A stretch of DNA of 42,181 nucleotides from Terriglobus albidus (GCF_025685425.1 NZ_JAGTAS010000034.1:1-42181), one strand, 5' to 3'; counted from the first letter of the stretch, positions 27,308-35,860 are shown. Notes: generated by a model from the letters alone, not told the origin. Program-made: numbers and translations.

Positions 27308-28093
27308 CTACAGCGACTGCCCCAACCGTTTCTCCAACTCCGCCCGATACGTCCTGCTCACGCGCGACCGATGACCATCCTTCAATACCAGCTCAAACTC
27401 GCCATGCGAAAGTGAGTGCAGCTCAAGAATGCTGTCGATGTTCACAATCGCCGATCGATGAACGCGGATAAACCGCATCGCATCCAAACTCTCGGCAAGT
27501 TCGTTCAAGCTCGCACGATAGAGAATCTCTTTCCCACCCACATGCAGATTGGCATACACCCCCGCCGCTTCAATCCAGTCGATCTCGACGACGCGAAGAA
27601 AACGGGTCACGCCGGCCGACTTCACCACCAGACGATCGATACTGCGTCCTGACGAGCCCGCCGCGGCGACCATGCGCAGCATGCCCAATCCCAGCGCCTG
27701 CATGTTGCGCTCCAGATGGCGAGTCTTTGCACGGGCAACTGCTGCTTCCAGGCGTTCATCACTGAAGGGCTTCAACAGATAATCGAGCGCGTTGGCTTCA
27801 AAGGCGCGGATCGCGTGTTGATCGTACGCCGTGACGAAGATGGTCAGCGGCATCCGTTCCGCGCCAATCGCTTCAATCACGCCAAGACCATCGAGCTCCG
27901 GCATCTGGACATCGAGGAAGACGAGATCGAGCGCCTCGCGTTCGATTGCTTGCACCGCAGCCAGACCGTCGCCCGCCTCCAGCACCGTCTCGATCTGCGT
28001 ATCCTTCTTCAGCAGATCGATGATGCGCTGACGCGCGGGCGCTTCGTCGTCGACAACAAGTACGCGCAGCCGTTCCGAAGATTGTGACGTCAT
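27308..28093 (-). CDS. LytTR-family response regulator
   Basis: A 261-residue two-component output protein. The receiver (about 10-125) has the acidic pair Asp15-Asp16, phospho-acceptor Asp61 in FLDVQMPELDG, the Thr of FVTAYDQHA, and the Lys of YLLKPFSDE. A linker leads to a LytTR DNA-binding domain (about 155-258) with VVEIDWIEAAGVYANLHVG and FIRVHRSAIVNIDSI. Such regulators bind direct repeats upstream of membrane or cell-envelope genes. Its ATG overlaps the kinase stop by four bases (ATGA), so the two are translated together. The targets cannot be read from this window. Confidence 0.94.
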   Translation of the reverse strand: MTSQSSERLRVLVVDDEAPARQRIIDLLKKDTQIETVLEAGDGLAAVQAIEREALDLVFLDVQMPELDGLGVIEAIGAERMPLTIFVTAYDQHAIRAFEANALDYLLKPFSDERLEAAVARAKTRHLERNMQALGLGMLRMVAAAGSSGRSIDRLVVKSAGVTRFLRVVEIDWIEAAGVYANLHVGGKEILYRASLNELAESLDAMRFIRVHRSAIVNIDSILELHSLSHGEFELVLKDGHRSRVSRTYRAELEKRLGQSL

Positions 28094-29208
28094 GCTTCCC
28101 GGTTCTCGTTCGCAGAGCGGAGTGGAAGTACGATCTCAACTTCTGTTCCGCCGGTAGGGCGGCGTGTCACGGAAAAACTACTGGAGCCGTTGTGGAGCGT
28201 GGTAATCCGCTCGCGAGTGACCGAAAGCCCCAGGCCCGCAGATGTCTCCAGTGACCACTCCGGCGGCAGCCCGACGCCATCGTCAGCGATGCGGATCTCG
28301 ACCTGCTCCGCGCGGCGTTGCGCCGTCACCGTCACGGAGCCTCCTGCAGAACGCCGTGAGATGCCGTGGCGAATCGCGTTTTCCACCAGCGGCTGCACGA
28401 TGAAGCAGGGAACCAGTGCGTACTTCACCTCGGGATCGATACAGGTTTCGATATGCAATGCATTGCCGAAGCGGATCTTCTGGATCGCGACGTAGTGATC
28501 CAGAAAAGCCATCTCCTCCACCAGAGGAACTTCCTGACGGTCACGGGATTCAAGCGAGAGGCGTAGAAGATCGCCCAGGTGTTCAATCATGCGCCGCGCC
28601 AGGCGAGGATCACGCTCCACCTGGGAGGAGACGGCGTTGAGCGCATTGAAGAGGAAGTGCGGATCCAGTTGCATACGCAGAGCATTCAGCCGCGCCTGCG
28701 AGAAGCTGCGCTCCATCCTCTCCAGCCGCAGCTCGCTGTCGATGTAGTGCTTGTAATAGAGAAAGGTCTGGCGTGCGCCGAAGATCAGCCAGTAGATCAG
28801 CCAGTTCCATAGAATGCCGCCGGTAAACGCGCTGACGATCAGGCGCGTTCCGGCGAGCGCGCTCCAATGGGATAAGCCCATCAGGGCGCGCATTGCCATC
28901 AGAACGTAGAGATAGAACGTGGTGAGCAGCAGACTGGGAACGATCTGGACCAGGATGCGAAGCCCCAGTTGCCGCTCCCGCAATGGAAGGCGGTCGTCGA
29001 CCCAGAAAAGAAGCGGAGTGACCAACCCCCATGACCACCACTGCGTCAGCGACATCAGCAGCATGCTGTGCCGCTGCGGAGTGGATAGCTGGGGCAAAGC
29101 AAACAACAGACCAATAAGGCTCCAGAGCGGAACCGCCGGCAGCCAGCGGCCCCAGCGTGTGGTCATCAGGCGGCTGTCTACGAACGACCGGGGTTGCTTT
29201 TCGATCAC
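28090..29208 (-). CDS. LytS/YehU-type membrane sensor histidine kinase
   Basis: About 372 residues. Roughly the first 150 carry four or so hydrophobic segments (VPLWSLIGLLFALPQL, WWSWGLVTPLLFWV, LVQIVPSLLLTTFYLYVL, GGILWNWLIYWLIFG). A coiled linker leads to the His_kinase domain with the phospho-acceptor His in QLDPHFLFNALNAV. The ATP-binding domain has PLVENAIRHG and DDGVGLP. There is no large periplasmic sensor domain. The chosen start is a GTG at 29208 with GAGGAGG four bases upstream; a TTG at 29241 would precede that site. It pairs with the LytTR regulator. It starts 50 bases after a secreted lectin-like gene on the same strand. Confidence 0.9.
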   Translation of the reverse strand: MIEKQPRSFVDSRLMTTRWGRWLPAVPLWSLIGLLFALPQLSTPQRHSMLLMSLTQWWSWGLVTPLLFWVDDRLPLRERQLGLRILVQIVPSLLLTTFYLYVLMAMRALMGLSHWSALAGTRLIVSAFTGGILWNWLIYWLIFGARQTFLYYKHYIDSELRLERMERSFSQARLNALRMQLDPHFLFNALNAVSSQVERDPRLARRMIEHLGDLLRLSLESRDRQEVPLVEEMAFLDHYVAIQKIRFGNALHIETCIDPEVKYALVPCFIVQPLVENAIRHGISRRSAGGSVTVTAQRRAEQVEIRIADDGVGLPPEWSLETSAGLGLSVTRERITTLHNGSSSFSVTRRPTGGTEVEIVLPLRSANENREA

Positions 29209-29258
29209 CACACCTCCTCGTCTGAATCTCTGTCCCGCCAATGTTACCGTGTAGCCTT

Positions 29259-30467
29259 CTACCGTGTTGCCAGGGTGACGTTATCCATATCGTCCAGGTG
29301 CATCACGATGCCCCATCCATAGAAGTCATTGACGACGGCAATCGCCACTTCGTTATCACCTTCTTTCAACGGCAGGGTTAGACCTCCGTTCTGGAGCGAG
29401 AGACGTCCGTCGGGCGTCTTGCGTCCAGATGCGGCCTGCATGTATAGATTTTTGTCGGCAAAGACCAGGTCTCCGTTGACGTAGACGAAGGCCTCGCGGA
29501 GCCATCCGAAGGAGAGATGTTTTACCTGCGCCTTACTGGAGTGGATGGTGGTCTTCAGCCACACGACAGACCGCTTCGGCCGGTCGACCGGAACGCCATA
29601 GATGCGGCTGACATTGATGAAGCCATCGCGTTCGGCGTCAACCGGCCTCCATTCCGCGGAGGCGGCGGGCATGCCGCCGTAAGCAGGAGCCTTATTCGCT
29701 TCCAGTTTCGAGACGGATGAGATCTGCCAGTGCCGCACATAACAGTTGTCGGCGTCAGTGTCATCTTTTTCCGGCTCGGCGGTGAGGCCTTCGGTCGCAT
29801 CCGGAGTGACGGTGATGTTGGAGAAGACGCCGGGACCCTCAATCATGATGGAGCCTTCTTCCGCGTCTCCTTCCAGCCGGCCGACCTTCAGTGTGGGCGT
29901 CGCGGCTCCATTGACGAAGATATTCATGCGCTTGCCGTTTACTACAAGCTTCACATGGTTCCACCCGTCCTGTTGGAGCGGCGCCGGTCCCTGGTACTGC
30001 GGAAAGACATCCCACAGCAGAGCGCCATGCGTCTCCGGAGCGTACTGGATGCAGTCTGGAGCATCCTCGCATTTCGGACGCGGACGCAGGTAGAACATCT
30101 CGTAGTTGTCTTTATCGGCGCGGCGGAAGATGAAGCCCGCGCCCATGCTGCTGGTGGCGACGACGTCGTATTCAATGGTGCCGTTGTGGAAGTTGATCGA
30201 CTTCAGCACGGCCGCCCCGGTTGGGATGTGTTTGGCATAGTCGCCTGCCTTCAGGGAGATCGCCGGACGGCCCATGTATTCAGCGAAGTCCACCGTGCCC
30301 GCCGTAACCGTCCAGCCGTCACGGGTCATGGGAACCTTGATGGTGTCGGCCGCATAAGCAAGTTGCCCGGCGGCCAGGACAAAGAGCGTTAAAACTATCC
30401 AGAGAGAGAACAGGCGGCGATACGACGAGCCGCATTCCGAAAGGAGCGCTGGCGAATGAATTTGCAT
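29259..30467 (-). CDS. Secreted concanavalin A-like / DUF1080-like protein
   Basis: A 402-residue exported protein with a signal peptide ending in LAYAAD (about residue 41). Residues 50-225 resemble a ConA-like jelly roll (FHNGTIEYDVVATSSMGAGF, IFRRADKDNYEMFYLRPR, DGWNHVKLVVNGKRMNIFVN). That fold is used by 3-keto-disaccharide hydrolases and lectins. Residues 260-400 look like a second beta-sandwich of the galactose-binding type (HLSFGWLREAFVYVNGDLVF and EGDNEVAIAVVNDFYGWG). I see no clear catalytic pair, so it may bind rather than cleave. It is upstream of the kinase-regulator pair on the same strand, 50 bases apart, and so may be co-transcribed. Confidence 0.75.
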   Translation of the reverse strand: MQIHSPALLSECGSSYRRLFSLWIVLTLFVLAAGQLAYAADTIKVPMTRDGWTVTAGTVDFAEYMGRPAISLKAGDYAKHIPTGAAVLKSINFHNGTIEYDVVATSSMGAGFIFRRADKDNYEMFYLRPRPKCEDAPDCIQYAPETHGALLWDVFPQYQGPAPLQQDGWNHVKLVVNGKRMNIFVNGAATPTLKVGRLEGDAEEGSIMIEGPGVFSNITVTPDATEGLTAEPEKDDTDADNCYVRHWQISSVSKLEANKAPAYGGMPAASAEWRPVDAERDGFINVSRIYGVPVDRPKRSVVWLKTTIHSSKAQVKHLSFGWLREAFVYVNGDLVFADKNLYMQAASGRKTPDGRLSLQNGGLTLPLKEGDNEVAIAVVNDFYGWGIVMHLDDMDNVTLATR

Positions 30468-30616
30468 GCGCCGAGCCTATGCGGGAGTTATCGCTGCGTC
30501 TTCTGAAATGTTGCAAACCGGACAGGCAAGTTGCGAAACGGCTTATGGGATGAAGGTAGCCTGTCATCCTGAGCGTAAGCGAAGGACCCGCTTTGTTGTT
30601 CACCACGAAACTGGGT

Positions 30617-30851
30617 GCCCCATGTACCTCAGCGGCTAAAGCCGCCATCTCACTCAAGCTTTTTACGGGACGGCTGAAGCCGTCCCCTTAAGCAAGACAT
30701 TCGCACTTGCAGTGTGAAATGGTTGCGCTACGCGCATCAGCGCAATCCGGCAAGACGCTATCCGCACACCCGTTCGCGCGCAGCGCGATGTTTTGCTTAA
30801 GGGCATGGCTTCAGCCGTGCCTGAAGAAAACGCGGCTTTAGCCGCTGAGGT
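30617..30851. repeat. REP-A copy 3 (diverging pair)
   Basis: ACCTCAGCGGCTAAAGCCGC (30626-30645) and GGGACGGCTGAAGCCGTCCC plus CTTAAGCAAGAC (30667-30698) are followed by a middle stretch rich in GCGC. Then come GCTTAAGGGCATGGCTTCAG (30795) and GCGGCTTTAGCCGCTGAGGT (30832-30851). The order is reversed relative to copy 2, with the CCTCAG ends outermost. GGGTGCCCC just before it (30613) looks like a cut family E unit. Nothing else is seen in the 30468-30881 gap. Confidence 0.82.
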
Positions 30852-30881
30852 CCGTATTCAAGCTCAAACGTACTCCATTCA

Positions 30882-31538
30882 TCACCGATAAACCAAACAG
30901 CCACGCGTTTCCAGATCACCCAACCACGCCGGCTCCGCAAGCGTCGTTACCCATCGCAGATCCAGCTTCTCCAATTTAGGAAGCCGCGCCATTGCATCCG
31001 GAAGAGTCTCAATCGGATTCCCGCGAAGATCGATCTGCCGTAGCTCTGATAAACCAGCAATCTCCTCCGGAAGCGTGCGCAACCGATTATTCCGAAGATG
31101 AAGCTCCCTCAATTGCGCCATTGTTCCAATCGATGCCGGGAGCTGCGAGATCTGATTGTCTGTCATTCGAAGTTCTAACAGACCGGACATCTGACAGATG
31201 CTCTCGGGGAATACCGAGAGCTGGTTCTCACTGATATTCAGATAGCGCACCCGTGTAAGTCTTGCGATCGAAGCTGGCAATGACGTCAGCCGGTTGTCAT
31301 GAAGATAGAGAAAGTCGGAGAGCGCGGTGAGCTCTCCGATCTCTTCCGGCAATGACGCAATCTGGTTGTGCCCAAGATCCAGCGTTCGCAGACGCTGCAT
31401 GTTGCCGATGCGCGGCGAGATCTCCGTCAGGCCGTTGTCGGCCAGAATCAAGACCGTGGCCTCTGTCCGTTCCCATATTTCAGCGGGTACCGTACCGAGC
31501 CGCTGTTTCCAGAGATTGATCGTGATGTCTGCAGACAT
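30882..31538 (-). CDS. Leucine-rich-repeat protein
   Basis: A 218-residue cytoplasmic protein made almost entirely of about eight 23-residue leucine-rich repeats with the pattern LxxLxLxxNxLxxLPxxIxxL (LRTLDLGHNQIASLPEEIGE, LRELHLRNNRLRTLPEEIAG). Such repeats form a curved protein-binding surface. There is no signal peptide, membrane segment or enzymatic domain. The ATG at 31538 is chosen; 17 upstream codons would run into the stop of the preceding hydrolase gene, which ends at 31555. The 16-base gap suggests an operon with the hydrolase. The partner protein is unknown. Confidence 0.87.
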   Translation of the reverse strand: MSADITINLWKQRLGTVPAEIWERTEATVLILADNGLTEISPRIGNMQRLRTLDLGHNQIASLPEEIGELTALSDFLYLHDNRLTSLPASIARLTRVRYLNISENQLSVFPESICQMSGLLELRMTDNQISQLPASIGTMAQLRELHLRNNRLRTLPEEIAGLSELRQIDLRGNPIETLPDAMARLPKLEKLDLRWVTTLAEPAWLGDLETRGCLVYR

Positions 31539-31554
31539 AGACGAAATCTTAAAC

Positions 31555-32493
31555 TCACCGCAACGAGACGCGCTCCACATGCCAAACAAATTCGGTGATC
31601 CGTGCAGCCAGCTGCAGCCGCAGTCCCGGCGGAAGATTGTGTCCCATTCCTTCGATCAGTACGAGCTTCGCCCCGGAGATCGCATCCGCGGTCGCGCGTC
31701 CTCCGCTGACGTCGCACATACGATCGGCCAGTCCGTGAATCACCAGCGTTGGAAGCTGTAGTTGCCGCAGCCGTTCTGTCCTGTCTCCCGAGGCAACAGC
31801 CGCAATTGCCTGGCGAGCTGTCGCGACACGATCATGTGACCGGTCAAAGGCAATGCCAGCGCGAGCTGCCACTTCGTCTTCATCAATCGGATACCCCGGC
31901 GAGCCAACGATACGCATCGCCCGTAGAGATTGCTCGATGGCCTGCTCGCGCGTCTCCACCGGACCTCCGGAGAACAACTCCCGCAGCACCTCCGGAGCGG
32001 GCTGGCCTACGGTCATGTTCCCGGTCGTGGACATGATCGAACACAAGGAGCGCACGCGTGTGGGATGCTCAATGGCCATGGTCTGCGCGATCTGTCCGCC
32101 CATCGAAGCTCCCACAACATGAGCCTCCTCAATCTCCAGTGCATCAAGCAGTCCCACTGCATCGGCCGCCATATCAGAGAGCGTGTAGGACACCGACGAC
32201 AGATCTCCGGCGAGCACAGCGTGAAGATTCGGAACCGGAGCATCGCTGAGATGTGTGGACAGTCCAGAATCGCGGTTATCGAAGCGAATCACCTGCAGCC
32301 CGCAGTCGAGCAGGGCATTGCACAAAGGATCCGGCCAGTGGATCGACTGTGCCGCTACTCCCATGATCAGCAGCACCGCGGGCGCCAGCGGATCGCCGAG
32401 ACGCTGATAGGCGATATCGACGCCTGCCGGTCCAACCTGGGGTGCGATGGCATCAACCGTGGAACCTTCGAACCTGTTCGCCGCAACCAACAT
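31555..32493 (-). CDS. Alpha/beta hydrolase
   Basis: A 312-residue serine hydrolase of the epoxide-hydrolase/esterase type. The nucleophile elbow is GASMGG. The oxyanion region is near LLIMGVAAQSIHW. The acid is probably in HGLADRMCD and the His in EGMGHNLPPG. The arrangement resembles the aclacinomycin methylesterase (RdmC-like) group, but the substrate cannot be told. The start ATG at 32493 has GGAGG six bases upstream; an in-frame start 13 codons earlier lacks one. It has no signal peptide. It is followed by the leucine-rich-repeat gene on the same strand. Confidence 0.88.
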   Translation of the reverse strand: MLVAANRFEGSTVDAIAPQVGPAGVDIAYQRLGDPLAPAVLLIMGVAAQSIHWPDPLCNALLDCGLQVIRFDNRDSGLSTHLSDAPVPNLHAVLAGDLSSVSYTLSDMAADAVGLLDALEIEEAHVVGASMGGQIAQTMAIEHPTRVRSLCSIMSTTGNMTVGQPAPEVLRELFSGGPVETREQAIEQSLRAMRIVGSPGYPIDEDEVAARAGIAFDRSHDRVATARQAIAAVASGDRTERLRQLQLPTLVIHGLADRMCDVSGGRATADAISGAKLVLIEGMGHNLPPGLRLQLAARITEFVWHVERVSLR

Positions 32494-32667
32494 GTTTTCC
32501 CTCCTGGGGTGGTAAGACGTGCGTAGATGCACGTTCCTCCTCCAGCCCGAGGGTTGAACGTATCCGGAAACGGGACCGAAAAACAGTCTGTTTCTGAAAG
32601 GTGTGGCTTGCTATCCTAAGAATGGGAAGAGCTCCTGCACATCGCGCGAAGAGCGTGAGAGATAAAT

Positions 32668-32846
32668 GGAGCCAGCTTTGCTGGCTCCGGTGGGAGCCGA
32701 GGGCTTTTAGCCCTCGGTTTATCCGTTCCCAACAAAAAATGGGCTTTAGCCCTGGGCTTTTTGCTTCCCATAGGAGAATGCCCAGGGCTAAAGCCCGTCT
32801 CATTTAGCTCCTGAATCAGCGGGCTGAAGCCCGCTGCTCCCACCGG
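32668..32846. repeat. Family C repeat, copy 3, with an extra hairpin at its left end
   Basis: GGAGCCAGC-TTT-GCTGGCTCC (32668-32688) precedes the usual GGTGGGAGC start. Inner arms GGGCTTTAGCCCTGGGCTTT and GCCCAGGGCTAAAGCCCG and the right end GGGCTGAAGCCCGCTGCTCC, CACCGG are all present. It lies between two minus-strand hydrolase genes. Confidence 0.82.
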
Positions 32847-32936
32847 GATTGACTCCATTGTGTTGCCGCATGTAAATGATTCTGGCGAAATGATGGCAAT
32901 ACGCGGGTCACCCCAATGCCCACCGAGCGTGATGCT

Positions 32937-33818
32937 TCACCTCGTCACATAATGAAGCGAGCGCAGAAACTCATCCTCGCGCTTGTGTGCGTCGGCGGCG
33001 TCTTCAGGATCACTGTCGAAATCCTTGTATTGCACCTTCAGGTTGCGCGTCAGCAGGTGACCCACATTCGGATAGACGTGCAGCTCGCACCGCGCGTGTA
33101 ATTGTGTCGCTTTCGCGCAGAAGGTCTTGGCATCGTCGGCATAGACGATGGAGTCCTTCTCTCCCTGGATGATAAGTGTCGGCGGCAGAGTAGAGGAGAT
33201 AAAGTCCGATGGAGAGTACTGGTGCGGATCTCCGTGACCGTTCATCAGCCGCATGAAGTAAGCATCAGTTCCCGTATTCAAGGCAGGGGAGTAGAGCAGC
33301 ATCGCATTCGGCCGCGCTTCCGCGGGAATGGGAACGCCGCTGATCGCGGGAAGCGTCGCGGCGGCGGCAACCAGATGTCCGCCGGCCGAGACACCATACC
33401 CCGCCACTCTGTCCGGATCGATATGGAGCTCGGCGGCATGCGCGCGTACCCATAGAAACGCTGCACAGGCGTCGTCCACGCCTTCTACTGGAGATTGGCC
33501 ATGCAGGCTGAGCCGGTACTCGACGGCAATCGCAACCATGCCGTCTTGGGCAAACTCTCTGGCTCGTTGGAACATCCAGGAGGCATCGCCAAGCTGCCAG
33601 GCTCCGCCGTGAAACATCAGGATCGCTGGATGCCGCGTCCCGCTCCTCTCTTGAGGAGAGAAGACATACGCCTTCAGAGCCTCTCCCTGCACTTCGCGAT
33701 AGGTATACGGTGTGCCGCCGGTATCCGGAGTCTGCGCTTGCAGGCGAACGGTCCAGCACAGAGCAGCAACTACGCCCCAAAAGACGCACTGTAGAAAAAG
33801 ACGGTTTGGCTTCCTCAC
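32937..33818 (-). CDS. Secreted alpha/beta hydrolase (acetyl-esterase/lipase type)
   Basis: A 293-residue enzyme with a signal peptide (FLQCVFWGVVAALCWTVRLQAQ). It carries the hormone-sensitive-lipase/BD-FAE pattern: the oxyanion HGGAW (MFHGGAWQLGDAS), the nucleophile GVSAGGH, an acid near KDSIVYADDA, and the His in YPNVGHLLTR. Members of this group remove acetyl or feruloyl groups from plant polysaccharides or hydrolyse short esters; the function here is inferred only at that level. The start is a GTG with AGGTGG upstream. It lies alone between repeats and the transaldolase gene, which diverges from it. Confidence 0.88.
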   Translation of the reverse strand: MRKPNRLFLQCVFWGVVAALCWTVRLQAQTPDTGGTPYTYREVQGEALKAYVFSPQERSGTRHPAILMFHGGAWQLGDASWMFQRAREFAQDGMVAIAVEYRLSLHGQSPVEGVDDACAAFLWVRAHAAELHIDPDRVAGYGVSAGGHLVAAAATLPAISGVPIPAEARPNAMLLYSPALNTGTDAYFMRLMNGHGDPHQYSPSDFISSTLPPTLIIQGEKDSIVYADDAKTFCAKATQLHARCELHVYPNVGHLLTRNLKVQYKDFDSDPEDAADAHKREDEFLRSLHYVTR

Positions 33819-34118
33819 GACACCACCTTGCTATGAAAGATCTTTCAGGTCTTAAGGGAATACGAAAGATTGCGTAGATCGGTTCCCGGAAAATGCTCAG
33901 GTCTTCATCCTGTGCGCTGTGCCCGTTTCCCGATTATCAAATTTGCATCATGAGGCCACGGGCTGAAGGACCCCGGCGTCTAACCTACAACGGGAGAGGG
34001 TTCGCATAGACACACGCCATTTCGGCGATATCTCCGGGCGGTGCGGATTCCATTGAATCTATCGTCAACCTTGCGTCGCCTGAGTCTGTGAGCCGCAACC
34101 CCGTCAGGGGGAAATCAC
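33819..34118. other. Divergent intergenic region without recognised features
   Basis: This 300-base gap separates the secreted esterase (minus) from transaldolase (plus) and must hold both promoters. I see no convincing -35/-10 pair. An 11-base GGAAAATGCTC at 33888-33898 matches the ends of family D but has no partner. No RNA structure is evident. AGGGGGA lies just before the transaldolase ATG and serves as its ribosome site. Confidence 0.5.
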
Positions 34119-35018
34119 ATGGCAAACGTTGATACCGCTCAAACCAAAGATGGCCGTTCCACCCATCCGGGCCCGAAGATTCTCGTCGATGGTGGCGATC
34201 CGGCAGAGACGATGCGGGTCAAGGAAGCGCTCGGATATGTCGACGGCCAGACCACCAATCCGTCCCTGATCGCCAAGAACCCCGAGGTAAAAAAGCGGGT
34301 CGAGTCCGGCCGTTCGCTGAGCGAAGCTGAGGAACGCGCCGCCTACCGCAAAATTGTGCAGGAGATCTCACCCATGGTGGGAAGCGCCGGTGTCTCGATC
34401 GAGGTCTTTGCCGACTTCGACACCACCGCCGACCAGATGCTGAAGCAAGGCCAGGAGATGTTTACCTGGATTCCGAACGCCTACATCAAATATCCCTGCA
34501 CGACCGAAGGTCTGAAGGCAGCGCAGCGCTCCGTCGCGCAGGGAATGCGCGTGAACATGACCCTGTGCTTCTCGCAGGAACAGGCCGCCGCAGTTTATGC
34601 GGCGACCAAAGGTTCGAAGTTCCCGGTTTATGTTTCACCCTTCGTCGGGCGTCTCGACGACATCGGATGGAACGGCATGGACCTGCTGGCGAACATCAAA
34701 CGCATGTTCGCCTCAGGTGACGGCCACGTCCATATCCTGGGCGCAAGCATTCGCAGTCTGCCGCATCTGATGCGTTGTTTCCAGATCGGCGTTGACCTGG
34801 TCACGGTTCCGGCAAAGGTGATTCTGGAATGGGTCGAAGCCGGCAAGCAGATGCCGGATGAGAACTTCCATTACCAGTTCAACGGAAAACCGATGGAGTA
34901 TCGCGAGATCGATCTGAATCAGCCCTGGCAGAACTTCAACATCAAGCACGAGCTCACGGACAAGGGCATCCGCAAGTTCGTCGAAGACTACCGCTCGACA
35001 TTGCGCAAAGCGTCGTAA
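34119..35018 (+). CDS. tal: Transaldolase-family protein
   Basis: A 299-residue cytoplasmic enzyme of the class I aldolase/transaldolase fold, in the pentose phosphate pathway: it moves a dihydroxyacetone unit between sugar phosphates. Signatures include ILVDGGDPAET, the TTNPSLIAKN strand-1 motif and the Schiff-base Lys in AYIKYPCTTEGLKAA. NMTLCFSQEQAAAVY and SPFVGRLDDIGWNG follow. It is close in length to the shorter bacterial transaldolases. A type-F fructose-6-phosphate aldolase-like activity cannot be excluded. The ribosome site is strong (AGGGGGA). The stop is followed at once by the REP-A/RAYT element. Confidence 0.9.
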   Translation: MANVDTAQTKDGRSTHPGPKILVDGGDPAETMRVKEALGYVDGQTTNPSLIAKNPEVKKRVESGRSLSEAEERAAYRKIVQEISPMVGSAGVSIEVFADFDTTADQMLKQGQEMFTWIPNAYIKYPCTTEGLKAAQRSVAQGMRVNMTLCFSQEQAAAVYAATKGSKFPVYVSPFVGRLDDIGWNGMDLLANIKRMFASGDGHVHILGASIRSLPHLMRCFQIGVDLVTVPAKVILEWVEAGKQMPDENFHYQFNGKPMEYREIDLNQPWQNFNIKHELTDKGIRKFVEDYRSTLRKAS

Positions 35019-35027
35019 AAGCATCCA

Positions 35028-35662
35028 TCGCGCTCCGCGCGATCGTCTTGCTTAAGGGCACGGCTTCAGCCGTGCCGTAAAAGCCACAAAACACGCGGCT
35101 TTAGCCGCTGAGGTACTCGTCCAGCCGAATCGTTGGATTGACAGAAGAATACGGATACTCCTCAGCTGTAGTACACAGCCTTGCTCGCACAGGATTCTGC
35201 GCGATGTATGCAAGGCGTGTTACGTATTCTTCTGCATTCCGAATTCGATGGTCTGTAAATCCTCGCTGCCATACAGATTGCGATGCATGGAAGCGATAAG
35301 AGAACCCACCCTTGATCAGTTGCATTGTTCGTTCGAGTGTTATCTGTGTCGGAGTCAGCAGCAGATGGATATGATCCGGCATCACGACGTACGCGTGTAG
35401 AAGATAGTTCTCCCGGTAATGATCCAGCGTCTCGAGAAGCAACTCAGCATTCCGCGTAACTTGAAAGACTCTACGTCGATTGGCGACCAGAGATGTGACG
35501 AAATACGTCCCGGGTCTCGCTGTACGTGTCGGGATCGCCATAAGATGAATTGTATTTGACGTGGACGAGTACCTCAGCGGCTAAAGCCGCCTTTCTCCCC
35601 GGCTCTGTACGGGACGGCTAAAAGCCGCCCCCTTAAGCAAGACATTCGCGCGTCGCGCGAAC
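35028..35662. mobile_element. RAYT gene bracketed by inverted REP-A units
   Basis: The unit at 35028-35122 (GCGC-rich hairpin, GGCACGGCTTCAGCCGTGCC, GCGGCTTTAGCCGC, then GAGGTACTCGTCC) is inverted at 35563-35662. The inner 28 bases at 35095-35122 and 35563-35590 are exact reverse complements. The RAYT coding sequence lies between, and its stop codon is inside the left inverted repeat. The layout equals REP-A copy 2 (6370-6516) with a gene in the centre, so this is probably the autonomous parent of REP-A. Confidence 0.85.
35101..35541 (-). CDS. REP-associated tyrosine transposase (RAYT, Y1 family)
   Basis: A 146-residue HUH-type single-strand nuclease related to IS200/IS605 transposases. The metal-binding HUH motif is in VVMPDHIHLLL. 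The C-terminal signature EEYVTRLAYIAQNPVRARL contains the candidate catalytic Tyr. WQRGFTDHRIR is typical of the family. RAYTs are known to bind and nick REP hairpins. Length is normal and there is no frameshift, so it is probably active or recently so. The last codons (DEYLSG, TAA) are within the REP-A inverted repeat. The start ATG at 35541 has no clear Shine-Dalgarno, which fits low expression. Confidence 0.93.
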   Translation of the reverse strand: MAIPTRTARPGTYFVTSLVANRRRVFQVTRNAELLLETLDHYRENYLLHAYVVMPDHIHLLLTPTQITLERTMQLIKGGFSYRFHASQSVWQRGFTDHRIRNAEEYVTRLAYIAQNPVRARLCTTAEEYPYSSVNPTIRLDEYLSG

Positions 35663-35665
35663 GGA

Positions 35666-35691
35666 CATCGAACGAACAAGTTCGTTCGATG
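35666..35691. repeat. Perfect 12-bp hairpin
   Basis: CATCGAACGAAC pairs perfectly with GTTCGTTCGATG across a 2-base loop. It lies between the RAYT element and family D copy 4. There is no T-run. The GAACAAGTTC core recurs in short palindromes elsewhere in the window (for example near 15980). Confidence 0.65.
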
Positions 35692-35694
35692 ACA

Positions 35695-35805
35695 GAGCAT
35701 TTTCCCGTTGCTGGGTATCTCGGAATAGGAGTGCCGTGGCGTTTTCATTGCGGGAAACGCCTATTGATGCAGAAGCCCTGCAATACACCTGCAGGGAAAT
35801 ATTCT
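35695..35805. repeat. Family D repeat, copy 4
   Basis: A 111-base element, GAGCATTTTCCCG at the left and GGGAAATATTCT at the right, in the same orientation as copy 1. The inner hairpin is GCGTTTTC...GGGAAACGC. It lies in the gap between RAYT and the DUF2147 gene. Confidence 0.83.
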
Positions 35806-35860
35806 AGCGAAGGCTATCAGAATGTCAGCCTCACAAACCCTAACGAGACGCTTTTCCGTT

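Noticed and set aside
33888-33898. A solo family D end (GGAAAATGCTC) upstream of transaldolase
   Set aside because: Eleven matching bases with no partner arm or inner hairpin nearby are too little to call a repeat copy.
33940-34118. A riboswitch or structured leader before transaldolase
   Set aside because: No known aptamer consensus or convincing multi-helix fold could be drawn by eye, and no terminator hairpin precedes the gene.
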